Origin: Durusdinium trenchii
Lineage: Eukaryota > Sar > Dinophyceae > Suessiales > Symbiodiniaceae
DNA: 64,000 nucleotides
Assembly (NCBI GenBank): GCA_963970005.1
Contig: CAXAMN010001325.1
Location: 224,858-288,857, forward strand
Reading direction: 5' to 3'
Part shown: piece after piece, positions 35,164 through 46,900 of the stretch
How positions within the stretch are numbered: position 1 is the first letter of the stretch
How the letters are laid out: every line of letters begins with the position of its first letter
Program-made: the position numbers and the translations under genes
The notes under the pieces: model-generated
What the model was told of the DNA's origin: nothing
The model's input: the letters and a program-made list of their open reading frames with translations, nothing else
Database searches by the model: none

Positions 35164-38100
35164 GCGCCTTGCTCGCGGGACCATGACGCCTACTACTGGA
35201 TGCAGCAGATTCATCGGCCTTCCAAAAGCTACCCCTACATGTCAGTCTTTGAGGAGCTCAGTTTTCATCTGTTTTCATCCGTTTTCATACACACCCGGTG
35301 CATCTTGTGTGAGTCCAGCAGATAGGGCCATGCCGCTTTCGGATGTTTTGGGTTTCTTTTTTGTTTGGATTGGTGCTCAGTTCTGAGCGGTGAAGAACTG
35401 CCAAGACGCTGGTGGTTTGCCTCCGACATGGTCAGATTCTTTTTTTTGGAGGTTTCAATCCCATGGGGAACGCGTTGCCCAAGGGTGTTTTGACATGGTT
35501 TGTTTCTTTCCAAGGGTCTGTGAATCTGGAAAGATGGCTGGGAAAGCTGTTGCTGACCGTTCACCGCTCACCGTTGACTGCTGGAACCGAGGGAACAGGC
35601 TTCAATTGTAAATGAGCCACTGAAACTTGGTTGTATTGTATTGACTTGTCTTGTAGTGTATGCTATTGTATGGTATTGTACTGTATGGTATGGTATGGTA
35701 TCGTATCGTATGGTAATGTGATGTGTGTTATGTTATGTTATGTTATGGTATGGTATGGTATGGCAATGGCAATGGCAATGGGTAGGGTAGGGTAGGGTAT
35801 GTATGTATGTACGTATGTGTGGGTGGGTGTGTCTTCTCCACCACCCGCTCTGACACTGCGGCATTCAGCATCGACTGCAGATGCTGCATGTCTGAGGCCA
35901 CACATGACGCACATGTGTTTTTTCTCAGCCACGCCAGCCATGCGGGGGGTGGGTAGGAAGCTAAGAAGCTATTAGAAACAAGTGGCCAGGAGGAGCTCTT
36001 GCGGTTGCATGATGAGCTGCGGAACCATCCGGGCCGCTATGCAAGGCGGACGGTGAGGGCTAGGAGTCGAGCACGAAATGAGTGCAGCGCCCGTGGTGTA
36101 ACCAAATATTGTTTCACCATGTTAGACCTAACTGCAGGTGACATCGTGGAATCATGTCAAATTGCTAGTTGGGGTTGCGCGCCCTAGGTGCCAAATTTTT
36201 TAATAGTCGACCTTTTTTTTCCCACATCTTAGTGTGGGGTTCTTCTTTTCTATGTCTCATCCCGCTTCTCCCGCCTCTCCCGCTCCTCCCGCTCCTCCCT
36301 TTCCGAGACGACACACACACAGAGACAACACACACCGAGACAACACACACCGAGACCACACACACAGAGATCATACACACCGAGACCACACACACAGAGA
36401 TCACACACACCGAGACAACACACACCGAGACAACACACACACACAGAGATCACACACACCGAGACCACACACACAGAGAGATCACACACACCGAGACCAC
36501 ACACACAGAGTCAACACACACCGAGACAACACACACAGAGACCACACACACAGAGAGCACACACACCGAGACTACAATCGATCTCGCTCCGTTAGAGGGT
36601 CTGGTGGTTGCGTTGTCGGCTGTGGTCGGCTGTTGTCGGCTGTGGTCGGCTGCGGCGCTGTCTTATTGNNNNNNNNNNGGCTGTTGTCGGCTGTGGTCGG
36701 CTGCGGCGCTGTCTTATTGCAAACTGCAATAGATCTCGCTCCGTTAGAGGGTCTGGTGGTGGTCTTTAGTACGCGGACTAGCTGGGGAGCTGGAAGATGA
36801 GAACTGGCGACTTTGTAGTACAACTGTAGTACGCGGAGTAGCTGGGGAGCTGGAAGCTGAGAACTGGCGACTTTGTAGTACAACTTTAGTACGCGGAGCA
36901 TTCCGTGGAGCTGGAAGCTGAGAACTGGCGACTTTGTAGTACAACTTTAGTACGCGGAGTGGCTGGGGAGTGGGAAGATGAGAACTGGCGACTTTCTAGT
37001 ACAACTTTAGTACGCGGAGTATCTGGCGAGTTGGAAGATGAGAACTGTTGTTTTTGTAGTACAACTTTAGTACGCGGAGTAGCTGTGGAGCTGGAAGCTG
37101 AGAACTGGCGAGTTTCTAGTACAACTTTAGTACGCGGAGCAATCTGTGGAGCTGGAAGCTGAGAACTGGCGACTTTGTAGTACAACTTTAGTACGCGGAG
37201 TAGCCGGGGAGCTGGAAGATGAGAACTGGCGACTTGGTAGTACAACGTTAGTACGCGGAGTAGCTGGGGAGTGGGAAGATGAGAACTGGCGACTTTGTAG
37301 TACAACTTTAGTACGCGGAGTATCTGGCGAGTTGGAAGATGAGAACTGGTGACTTTGTAGTGCAACTTTAGTACGCGGACTAGCTGGAGAGCTGGAAGAT
37401 GAGAACTGACGACTTTGTAGTGCAACTGTAGTACGCGGAGTAGCTGGGGAGCTGGAAGCTGAGAAGCTGGAAGCTGAGAACTGGCGACTTTGTAGTACAA
37501 CTTTAGTACGCGGAGTAGCTGGGGAGCTGGAAGATGAGAACTGGCGACTTGGTAGTACAACTTTAGTGCGCGGAGTAGCTGGGGAGTGGGAAGATGAGAA
37601 GTGGCGACTTGGTAGTACAACTTGAGTACGCGGAGTATCTGGGGAGCTGGAAGATGAGCACTGGCGACTTTGTAGTACAACTGTAGTACGCGGAGTGGCT
37701 GGGGAGCTGGAAGATGAGAACTGGCGACTTGGTAGTACAACTTTAGTACATTATGCCCCATATTGCGGACGTGCGACAACCGCTGGTGTTGTTGGCTAGT
37801 TGTGGCTGCGCACACCTGTGTGCACAATACCTCGTACATCCGTCGTGCATATCACTCTCTTACACCTTCTCTCCCACCCCTCTGTTGTCGGAAGCTGATA
37901 TCACTTCCTGACAAGGCCGTGTTGTAGAGGCTATTGAGACTCTGACTGCTTTGTGCTTTAGAAACTTAAGACTCGTAAAGACTCATATGTGGGGTTATCC
38001 GGTCCTTTAACTCACTCTTCACTTCTATGTATATACATGATGAATGGCCAAGTTGCTGTCCAGAAGCTAGGATCACTCACCATACCCACCCTGGTGACAA

Positions 38101-40734
38101 GAACAGACCAAGAGCACCGGTGATCTCCTCCGTTTCTGGCCATACCCCCCAAATCCTTAGATCTTAAGAACGAGTTCTCGGTGACCATCTCTACTTGAAC
38201 CTTTCCATGAGTCAACGCCCCAGGGCAAAGCCACTTTCCACCTTCATTGAGCGTGCTTGTTTGTTTGCAAGCAGATTCACCAAAGCTACGCGCGACACAA
38301 AAAAGGCCCAATGCTTTCCCACCGCTTTTGTTTGCCAGTTCACGCACCGGACCTCCACACCCACTCAGGGTCCTTGAGACGTGGCTGAAGCGCTTTGATG
38401 CACAGCGCTCCGTGGTGCGCTTGCCTTCAGGGCCATTGCTGCTGAGGGAAGGTGCCACCGTTTTGTGTGAGGCCATGGAGTTTCTCAAAGCCCAAGAAGG
38501 CGTGTCTGGCGGGCGGCCGGGTGAAACGGGGCGCCGGAACAGATGGACACTGGGTGTACGGTGAACTACACTTGGAATTCAGCTGTCCTCCTTCCCTACA
38601 AAAAGTACCAGAGACAGGTAAAATTGTTCAGAACTAGGTACTTACGATGAACGGTGGAGAGATTTTGACGGGTTCTACCATGGGCGAGGGGCCCGCACCT
38701 CACCAACTGGCCCAGTTCTAGCTCTCGAGCACCAGACCTGCCTTCCACGGGCTCCCACAGGCCACTTCAAGCCCAAAGTGAAGCAGTTGACGCCCAGCAA
38801 GGCGCTGTGCTACGGCTGCCAGCTGCACTGCCACGCTGCGGGCCGCTTGGGGCTGGACGCTCACGTCTCGCCCAGCCTGGTCTCGGAGGCGTCGCGGCCG
38901 GTGTCGCCGCGTCCGCGGCCGGGTCGTGGTGAGGGGTCGATCCACGTTTTCACCGTCAAAACATGGAGCGGATGAGTGGATGGAGCTGTTTCCATTCTGG
39001 ATGGACCATGGAGTGTTCATCCAACGATTGGAACATGAAGGAACAGGAAATCACCCATGGAACAGGGGTGTCAAGATGCGCACGTCGGCAAGGGAATGAG
39101 TTGCGCAGCGATTTGTTCCTGGATGTATGAGTTCAGGGGATTGTCAATCAAGGTGAATACCACATAATACAACTTATATTAGATACCTAAGAGGCAAGTC
39201 CCAGCAGAGTGTCAGACCCCCTCAAGGAAAGGGTCGACCTACTGTATGCAATCGATATTTTTGAGTCAGATGATGGCCCGAGACGGTGGCATTTTGCACC
39301 TGACGAAACCTCACAGTCGCGGCCCCGAGCCGCGGTGCACCTCTCGACGCTGCCAGGAGCGTTTCGCAGAGATTTTGAGGACCTTGAAGGTTCGTGAGAC
39401 GACGTCCACACGCCAGGCGCGGGTTCTGCGATGGGCACGAAGCAGTATGATCAGTATGCTGGTGGTGTTTGTGTATATAAGGATGGGATTATCTAGCTGA
39501 CTCACACATTCAGCGGTAGAGAAGAATGAACTTCAAGGAACTGGCTCTTTTTCCTTGCAGCAGGGTGAGGACAGGTTTACAATGGTTTACAAGTCAGGGG
39601 AGGTCTTCCAAGGTCTTCCAAACATAGTGACTGTCAGAAAGATCCGCAATTCTTCTTGTTGAACTAGGGGTCCTCTTCCGGTTTCTTTACATCCCCAACT
39701 CGGCCATGCTAGGCCAGCGTGGCGGCCCGCTCGACGGTGACTTGCGGGGCGACGAAGGAGGAGATGACGGGGCCCAACGCCCGGGCGAGCGCATTCTTGG
39801 TGAAGGAGGACTGGGGGATAGCAGCTTTGGAGGTTCATGTGAGTCCACAGTCAGTGCAGGGGTGCTTTTCGGGGGCTCTGACCTGCATAGACCAGCCTAC
39901 AGTTTCTTTATGACCCCTCGCTCTGACAAGCGTGGACATCGAAGAGGAATATACTAGTGGCTGTGTTCGGCCTGTGTTCAACACAATGTGCCCCATCGTA
40001 GCCCCTGATGCCGACGTTGACCATCTTTTTCCCGGCATTTCCCGGCGACGTACACATGAGTCTTCAAATGTCAGGCCAGTCTGGGCATCACTATCTACCC
40101 AGATGCCAGAAGACTCGCCAGGACCAGGTGGCCGAGAACTGTTGCTTCGGCCCTTTGACCCCCTTGGAGGCCGTGCTCAGCCTTGTGGTCGACGACGGAG
40201 AAGCCAGCCGTGGGCACAGGCGGAACATCTTCGATCCTCGGATGTGCATACTGCATTCATCATGTTCTATTTAACCCTCCTTTTTGGGTGAATCGAACTT
40301 ATTGTGGCTTTGTGATCTTGGATGTGAGGTCTCTTTTTGAATTTGGGATGCGTTTCGGAGTAGTTAATTGCCAGTGTTTGATTTTTCAGGTGCTTTTTCG
40401 CTTGTAGTCTTTCATTTTGGATGACTCAGAGGTACAATTCGCTCACCTCAGTTGCAACATCTACCCCCACAAACCACGGTGCAACGGATTTGTTCCCATT
40501 TGTTCAAACAGTGAAACAATTCGGCCAATGGTATCGCTTCGTGCAATGCAGTCAACGCTCAGCCAATCCTTTCAGCCTCCATGGCAGGATCATCGGCACC
40601 GCTTTGTGGGTGTTGCCCACGGGTTGCACCTCTTCAGTGGCGTGATGAGCGTGATGGCCTTCTCCCCCAAGGAGACCTTGACGGAGAAAGCGAGCGCAGA
40701 ACTGGATGCTCGGATTGGATGCGTAAAGCCCTGA
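35164..40734 (+). CDS. CAP/SCP-domain protein, multi-exon
   Basis: CAP superfamily (cysteine-rich secretory/PR-1/SCP fold); members are usually secreted, and the role here is unknown. Exons in phase: 35164-35250 (DHDAYYWMQQIHRPSKSYP), 35990-36052 (EELLRLHDELRNHPGRYARR), about 38370-38499 (VLETWLKRF, EAMEFLKAQE), 38761-38928 (LTPSKALCYGCQLHCHAAGR), 40128-40232 (VAENCCFGP, LVVDDGEASRGHRRNIF), 40588-40734 (RFVGVAHGLHLFSGVMSVM, TGA). LVVDDGxxSRGHRxNIF followed by VGVAxGxH matches the C-terminal half of bacterial-type CAP domains. The AL..GCQLHCHAAGRLG block fits the early CAP helix, though its usual His pattern is altered. The first intron is flanked by GAGGAGCTC on both sides and uses a GA donor. 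At least one exon between 38928 and 40128 and the start codon remain unlocated. Confidence 0.82.
35636..35826. repeat. GTATG/GGTAG pentanucleotide tract
   Basis: Degenerate (TATGG)n, (TTATG)n, GGCAAT and (GGTAG)n blocks in the first CAP-gene intron. Confidence 0.85.
36310..36578. repeat. ACACACCGAGAC minisatellite
   Basis: About 17 units of 14-18 bp (CACACACCGAGACAA and variants with AGAGATC). All forward frames read HTETTHTE-type peptides and the reverse reads VCVVSVC, so long open frames here are artefacts of the repeat. Confidence 0.9.
36628..36719. repeat. 41-bp exact duplication flanking an assembly gap
   Basis: Bases 36628-36668 and 36679-36719 are identical and abut the ten Ns at 36669-36678. 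ATCTCGCTCCGTTAGAGGGT also occurs on both sides. The order of this repeat in the real chromosome is uncertain. Confidence 0.9.
36777..37750. repeat. 60-bp tandem array, about 16 copies
   Basis: Unit of about 60 bp: GGAGCTGGAAGATGAGAACT, GGCGACTTTGTAGTACAAC, TTTAGTACGCGGAGTAGCT. Two units are 61 bp (near 36900 and 37140). One carries a 15-bp internal duplication near 37460. The minus strand is open for 317 codons (36886-37839) with a 20-residue period (VLKLYYKVASSQLPAPQLLR), but the plus strand is also largely open. Because the array lies inside an intron of a + strand gene, I call it satellite, not gene. Confidence 0.92.
39719..39838 (+). other. Candidate exon, orientation uncertain
   Basis: High GC at third codon positions. 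The plus frame reads SVAARSTVTCGATKEEMTG... and ends at a GTGAGT donor after 39838. The complementary frame reads an equally protein-like AAIPQSSFTKNALARALG. It may belong to the CAP-domain gene, but I cannot place it in the domain. Confidence 0.3.
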
Positions 40735-41073
40735 AGCGAATTGGCTGCCCAAGCGTTGGGTTCCCGTAGTTGAGGATCCAGAAGTATGAGGGCGTGGGTA
40801 AAAGACGGACCTGTGCCCCAGTTGTGGTTTCTCAAACAGCTTTGCCATGAAGGGTTCTCAACTCTTGCATAGAAACGATCCTGGGCCAAGATGATTTTTG
40901 TCGCCGGCCCAGCATCCAAGAAAAGTCATGGGGACAAAGGGCATGCTAGCCCAGCATGAAGAGCCATGAAAGACAAGGAAGACAAAAGGCTGAGACAATT
41001 CTGCTTTGTCTCCCTTGGCTCTTGCTGGGAGGATTCTGCTTTGTCTCCTCCGTTTGTCCCCCCTTTGTCTCCC

Positions 41074-43710
41074 ATGGCTCTGCTTGGGGCATTGCAAGCC
41101 AAATTCCTCCAAAAAAGCAAGGCAGCTGCCGCCAACGCTGGCCTCTTTGCGATGCCGCAGCAAAGAGCAGACACCACGCAAACACGTTTTATGCCGCACA
41201 TCTCTGACCTTCCGACCGAGGACGGTCTCCACCGGGCGTTCCGTGGGCGGCTGACGGTGGCGGACTTCGTCGCGGGCGACGCCCTGTTGGACATCGTGCG
41301 GCCGCGGATGTGCGTGGGCTGCGGCGGCATCCAGCGGCTTGGCGGGTCCGCTGGGTGATTGGATGGGTGATCAGAACTGGATGTTGATTGTATAGTGGGG
41401 GTGGCTCACTTAGTTTGTGGCAAGCCTGGTTATGTGGTTTTGTGGGGCTGGAAGGGTGGACACGAGAGAAGTTTCAAGAGTTCATGGTTCCCACTCAATG
41501 GGGTGGGTGTTTTTCACCAGTTGAACACAAACAATTCTGAATTGAACTGTTTCTCTGGTTTTGGAGGTGGGATCCACAAGTTTTGATAAACTGTGAGATG
41601 TAGAGAAGTGTAACCAGCCTGCTGATATTGTGGGGGTTTGTACAAGATGGGCGGCAGCAAGATATGTTGGCCCTATAGGCCGAGCCAGAGTCACCGGTTT
41701 CATGTATCATTATCATTTGTATGTTGGAGATGTCCAGCTCAAGATCAAACTCTTTGAGAGGCCCTTCCATCAAGAGGATTTATAAGGGTGACGTACCATC
41801 GCCCCCTCCAAGGTTGGGCGATGGGATGCGGAAGTACCGTGGCCTCGATGAGCAGGGTGTGGAGATGGAGAACGCGTACTGTCATCCCGAATGCGATGTG
41901 TGCCCGCAGTGTGGAGAGCGCCTAGAAGAGTCGGGAGAGAACCTCTGCACTCGCTTCACCAGGAAGCGATGAACAGATGGGGATGGGCCGATGGGGGAAG
42001 GAGAGAGCGATGCTAGAGTGAGGATGATCTATCATTGTGTCCAACCCAATAGCAATGGCCTCCAACATTTGAACCAAAATTTGAAAGGGGCAAGATTCCA
42101 GTGGAAGGGTTCCAACATCGATCGATCAGCCGCAACAGCATTGTAGATTTACCGTAATTCATCATTCTGTGCAGAGACGATTAGTAACTTAGGGCCGCCA
42201 GACATGCTTATGCCAGATGGGCTGACCTACGAACAGTCACTCCTGCCCTGCTTTGAAACCAAGAAAACCTCCACCAAACCATGAGAACCTGAGCTACCAC
42301 TGGAACACGGACGAAGCGCTCGATTTGTTTGAAAAAGCAAGAAACTCTGCCAGGAATGGCATGACCAAGCGCTGCCACCAGCGCTGCATCGCACAGGCCT
42401 TTGGCATGTACTGCAAGCTGTGCGGCGCCCCGAAGAGCGGAAACTTCATGGAGACTTGGATGGGTTTAAAGATGGAACTGGCTTAGATAGGCTAGCGGAA
42501 ATGAACCAAGTTGTTGCAGTGAAGGTTGGGATGAATGTCAGCTGACGGGGAAGAACTGAATGGGTTAGTTCTTTCGCCTGCAGTTCTTTCGAGCATGGGT
42601 TTTGTGCCATCACGTGGTTCCGGTTGGACGGAATGTTTTTTTGGCCACCGAGGTAGAAGGTGGATGGGGCTAAACTACTAGGTATCGGCTGTTGAAGAGG
42701 GAGACCCAAAGGTGTTGAAACATGGATCAACAGCAGAATGCAGGTACCTAAGATGCTTTGGGTGTACCCAAATCTCCAGTTTTGCCAATGGAAAGCCGGG
42801 GGCAGCAAAAAAAGAGGAAGCGCCGCTGCGCTGCCATGCCTCCAGGGGCTAGAGAAAAGAACATTGCTGTATCCAACATGATATTTACCTTTGTTCCTAT
42901 CATGCACTTGCGGCCTCCTTGTTGACCCCCGAGGCTTGCCCACGAGAAGCACTGTCTCCCAAAAGAGTTGGGGGCTGAAATCCGACAAAACTCTTCCTCA
43001 CAATGTGAGTTTCACACGAAAGGATGATCCATGAACCAGTGGATAATCCGTTGTCACCCATCCACGAAAATATGGGCCTTTCAGTGAACATATCAACCGA
43101 GGAATACAACGACTTCAACCGGCCAGCCTTGGAACCCATCATGGACCTCATCGTCGTGAAGGCGAAGGTGAAGACTCTGAGGGAGGGTGATCTCCTGTGC
43201 CATGCATGCGTGGAGCCACTGTTCCAAGCACATCGCAGGCGCCACATGGAGGTCTTTCGAAGGAGAAAAGGAGAGGAGTGGCTGAGTGGCTGTAGTTTCT
43301 AATCTTATCTAAGATTCAATAGGGCCGCTCTTTAACCATGTTCCGCGTGCTCAAAAAGCGTGTTTGGCGTATTTGGTTTACCAGCCACCTCACGTTCATT
43401 CGACCCTGACTTCAGGCGGGTGGATGAGCAATTAAGCGCACTGGCAAAGAAGCGGGAGGAAGAGGCCAGCAAAGTCTGCGTGGCTTGTGGAAAGCAAGTG
43501 AGAGGAGTTCCGGTGATCTTCAACGGGGCGCTCTACCACAAAAAGTGCCACTCCAAGTGCCACTCCAAGCCTTGCGTCGTTTGCAAGCAGATGATCAGTG
43601 AGCATGATGAGCGCCTCATCATGGAAGAAGAGACACACGTTCACCGAAGGTGTGCTGATCGATTCCGGAAGGCGCAACAATATGGGTTGAGGCAGCGTAC
43701 AGCTTGGTAG
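41074..43710 (+). CDS. LIM-like zinc-binding protein, multi-exon
   Basis: Likely a protein-interaction scaffold with several LIM-type zinc modules. Exon 1 is 41074-41336 (ATG chosen as the in-frame MALLGALQAKFL; ends with LDIVRPRMCVGCGGIQR). Exon 2 starts at 41813 and joins in phase across a GC donor (LGDGMRKYRGLDEQGVEMEN, then CHPECDVCPQCGERL), giving C-x2-C...H-x2-C-x2-C-x2-C as in LIM. Further exon-like blocks: about 42300-42450 (KRCHQRCIAQAFGMYCKLCG), about 43100-43280 (LREGDLLCHACVEPLFQAH) and about 43416-43710 (SKVCVACGKQVRG, YHKKC, KPCVVCKQMI, HVHRRC; TAG stop). The inner exon boundaries are approximate. The last module has an extra four-residue CHSK copy from a 12-bp tandem duplication (43546-43569) that alters zinc-ligand spacing. 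Confidence 0.78.
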
Positions 43711-44448
43711 TTTAAACACATGGCTTCGCATGATTCTGCTTGTATGTATAGTATGTATACACACTTTACACATTTTTAAGTTTACATGTTAGAACAAAGC
43801 TTCAACCCACCTTTCAAGATAAAATCTTGTGTTTACAGTGTACAATTAATCAACTGATGAAAACTTCCCGCACATTAAAATGCACCCGGTCTTTTCCCTA
43901 AGATGATGATCCCCTTTTGCGGAATACTTTTCTTAAGGTCCCTCAAGCACAAGATCCGAGTTTAGTGTAGCTTAGCTGCACTGCCGAGAAGGCTGCTGCC
44001 AGGGGGCGATAAAACCTTTCCAGAAAATGCCTACCCCAAAAAACAGAGTGGTGCAATTTGTTGGGAATGATGAAATGACTCTTCGGTTTTGGTACCAGTA
44101 GCAAGAAGCTACAAGGGTGGAGGCCATCGCTACTAGTTACTACTAGCTTCTTGTTGCTACTAGTAAAGCACTTGTTACTAGTAGCGATGCACTTGTTACT
44201 ACTAGTAACAAGTATCTGTTCCTCAACATATCTGGTCGCTTCCAGGGACGTGCCGCTGGAGCCAAAGCGCTCTGCGGGCAGTGCGGCAATGAGTTTTCGA
44301 GCACCTCACGGCGAGTGCAGGCAGAGCGGTGCAACGGCAGGGCGCAAAGGAGTTTGAAAGGGGAAGCCTTGCGAATCGCAAGCTTAAAGGAGACTGAGCG
44401 AGCCTTCCAAGACAGGAGGGTATGCTTTTGATGTCATCAATGTGATGG
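43711..44448. other. Spacer before the retrotransposon
   Basis: AT-rich first half, then an ACTAGTAGC array (44095-44215). GATGG at 44444-44448 is the 5' target-site duplication of the copia element. Confidence 0.6.
44095..44215. repeat. ACTAGTAGC-family minisatellite
   Basis: Several ACTAGTAGC/GCTACTAGT cores with TTCTTGTTGC and AGCACTTGTT spacers, about 230 bp upstream of the copia 5' LTR. Confidence 0.8.
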
Positions 44449-44551
44449 TGTTGAAATTTTCACCTCTACATAAGAGTCCAACCAGACGCGTTGGTATACG
44501 TTTTGGCTCAAGGGTAAACAAAAGGTGTTTGCTGAGCATATTTTCTGAAAG
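44449..44551 (+). repeat. 5' LTR of the copia element
   Basis: Starts TGTTGAAATTTTCACC and ends TTTTCTGAAAG, 103 bp. It contains TTTTGGCTCAAG at 44501-44512, identical to the last 12 nt of the dinoflagellate spliced leader. It carries a TGTTTGCTGAGCA block (44526-44538) where the 3' LTR has a single C. The 3' end is not the canonical CA; it was set by the target duplication at the other end and the adjoining primer-binding site. Confidence 0.93.
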
Positions 44552-44563
44552 TGGTAGCGGAGC
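44552..44563 (+). other. Primer-binding site
   Basis: TGGTAGCGGAGC immediately follows the 5' LTR. It resembles the initiator tRNA-Met complement (TGGTAKCRGAGC type) used by many copia elements. The exact dinoflagellate tRNA was not checked. Confidence 0.75.
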
Positions 44564-44600
44564 TTCGGCTCGGTAGAAGGGATCCTTGGGAAGTGAACCA

Positions 44601-46900
44601 ATGGCGTTAGAGGCGCAGGTACAACAGCTCCAGCAGCAAATGCAGCAGATGAGTAACGAGTTGCAGCAGAGCCGGCAACGTGAGCAAGACTTGGCAGCAA
44701 GGATCGGGACGATGGAGTCTAGCCCAGGAAACTTGGCTAACGTATTGCAAACGCTAGCAAACACCCAAACCCAAGTAGCAGAAGCCTTGAAGAAAGGAGA
44801 CAAGAAGATGACATTGATTGACAACCGTGGTATTGGGAAGCCAGAGAAATTTGCTGGGAAAGAAGATGAGAGTTTCTTGCGTTGGAAGATCAAGCTAGAG
44901 TCGTTTGTTTTGTCGGTGTTTCCGGAGTTGGAGAAAGTTCTATGTTGGTCAGAAGAAGAAGACAGACCCATAGACATGGATCGAGTTCGGACCGACTTCG
45001 GTCCGGGCACGTCCGAAGACATAGAGGGGTTAGGAGACAAAGGATCACAACTGTACTTGGTGTTACAAAACCTACTGGAAGGAGAAGCATTCATGATCAT
45101 CAGGAACACTCCCAAAGGTAACGGTTTGAAGGTTGGAGGAGACTCAACAGGAGATTTGACCCCGCAACCGGTGCAAAGAAATCATCACTACTATGACACA
45201 TCCTGAACCCTGGAAAGAGCAAACTTGAAGAGTTAAGTGAAAGGGTTGAAGGATGGATGGAACTCGTGAACCGATACGAATCACGGAAAGGGCCCGATGG
45301 GTCAAGACAAACATTACAAGATGATATAAAGATGTCCATACTAGAAGCAATGTGTCCAGCGGAGATTGAACGCCATCTCCAATTGAATCGCCAAAGGTTC
45401 CTGGATTTCGACGACATGCACTCCGAGTTGGCGACGTACCTGGAGACGAGAGTTGGCGTGAAGTTGAAAATTGAGTCACTCGGCAAGAGCAGTTTGAAGG
45501 ATCCAGATGCGATGGAAATCGGAGTTTTCACCAAAGGAAAGAATAAAGGAAAGTCCAAAGCGAAAGGAAAGAAAGGTAGCGGTAAAGGAAAAGGTGGCAA
45601 AGGTAAAGGCAAAGGGTATTGTGACCAGAAAGGTGGAAAAGGATCATCAAACCCTAGCCAATCTGGTTCAAATCCGGCGTCCGCGGTCTGTTTCAGCTGC
45701 GGCAAGCCGGGACATTACCAGAGAGACTGTAGATCCAAGGGAAAAGGCAAATCAAAAGGAAAGCAAAGCAAAGGAAAAGGAAAGAACATGAACAGCGTCG
45801 AAGACAACCGGAACAATGAACCCGAAGCAGAAAAGACCCTAGGTTTCCTAGAACCGTCGATGCTCATGGCGGAGGATAGCGAACGTGAGGTGCCCAGAGT
45901 AGGAGTGAGTGAGATGACCCGGAAGCTTGCAAGAAGGAGGTACAGAAGGTTGCTTCGAGAAGGAAATCCAATGACCTGGCATGACTACCCGACCACCAGG
46001 TACCGTCAGAGGTTGGCAGCTAGCCTTGAGGCAAATCATGGATTTCGAGGAAGTGTTGCAATCCAGATGGCAGCAGATGTTATGCGCGCAGAGGGGATGA
46101 ATGAAGCATGCAGCAGCTGCGACGACAGGAACAAGAAGCTCACGAGGGCAGCCAAGGAGTTCGCAACAGGCAGAACGAAGATCCCGAGAACAGACGAGAA
46201 GGTCTACAGCATCGATGAGGAGCTCGAAGATGACGAGATGACGAGTGTGAGCGAAGAAGAAAAGGAGGAAGAAGAACGCTATGAGGAAGAGACGGAAGAA
46301 GAAGAGGATGTCGAAAAGGCCGAAGAAAACCCTGAGGAAAATGAAGAGCCAGATGTAGGATACGAAGGTGACGCTGATGAAGAAGAAGGAGACGAATACT
46401 TCGAAGCCTACATGAACGAAGTGCGCAACGTGGAGGATGACTGCAAGGATGACATGGTCAAGGTTTTGGCTGAAGCTTGGCAATTCCTCTCAAACGTACG
46501 AGATGAACTTGCAGTGGATGAGGAGTTGGAGAAAATGCCAGAAGATCCACGGATAATTAGCGATCCCAAAACGGAGCCCCAAAACGCTCCCGAAACGGAC
46601 CCCAATTCAAAGCTTGAAGAAGACGAGAAGCAGGAACCAAAGACAAGATTGCCAAATACAGGACGACTCGTGACACCTACGACGTCAATGCTGATGCATA
46701 GGAACGTGGAATCCATAGAGATTGGGAATTTGGCATTGGAAAAGAGAAGATTGGCGCAGTACATTGAGGAGGAAGAAGATGAAGAAGAAGTTCGGAGGTA
46801 TGAGAAAATGCTGAAAGAAGTTGAAGAACGTTTGAAGTACCTCAAAGACTATGTCAGCAACCAGGACAAGGAGACAAGGAAGAAATCCCTGATACGTTGA
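44601..46900 (+). pseudogene. gag: Copia gag region, frameshifted
   Basis: ATG at 44601 starts MALEAQVQQLQQQMQQMSN, a Gln-rich coiled coil, followed by a capsid-like part (KPEKFAGKEDESFLRWKIKL). The frame breaks near 45134, where one T appears missing between GLKV and the next WRRL. A TGA interrupts the restored frame at 45194-45196. The second open frame (45257-46900) holds a Lys/Gly-rich stretch and the zinc knuckle CFSCGKPGHYQRDC (C-x2-C-x4-H-x4-C, 45689-45730), then a long acidic Glu-rich tail. Its role would be RNA packaging. Confidence 0.85.

Larger units (their letters stand above)
36053..38369. other. Repeat-filled intron of the CAP-domain gene
   Basis: This interval separates the GRYARR exon from the VLETWLKRF exon. 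It holds an ACACACCGAGA satellite, an assembly gap with flanking duplication and a 16-copy 60-bp tandem array. Confidence 0.65.

Noticed and set aside
36169..36800. HTETT-repeat proteins on + and VCVVSVC-repeat proteins on -
   Set aside because: Microsatellite translation; the frames also run through the ten Ns of the assembly gap.
36886..37839. 317-codon minus-strand gene
   Set aside because: It is the translation of a 60-bp tandem array inside an intron. The other strand is also largely open.
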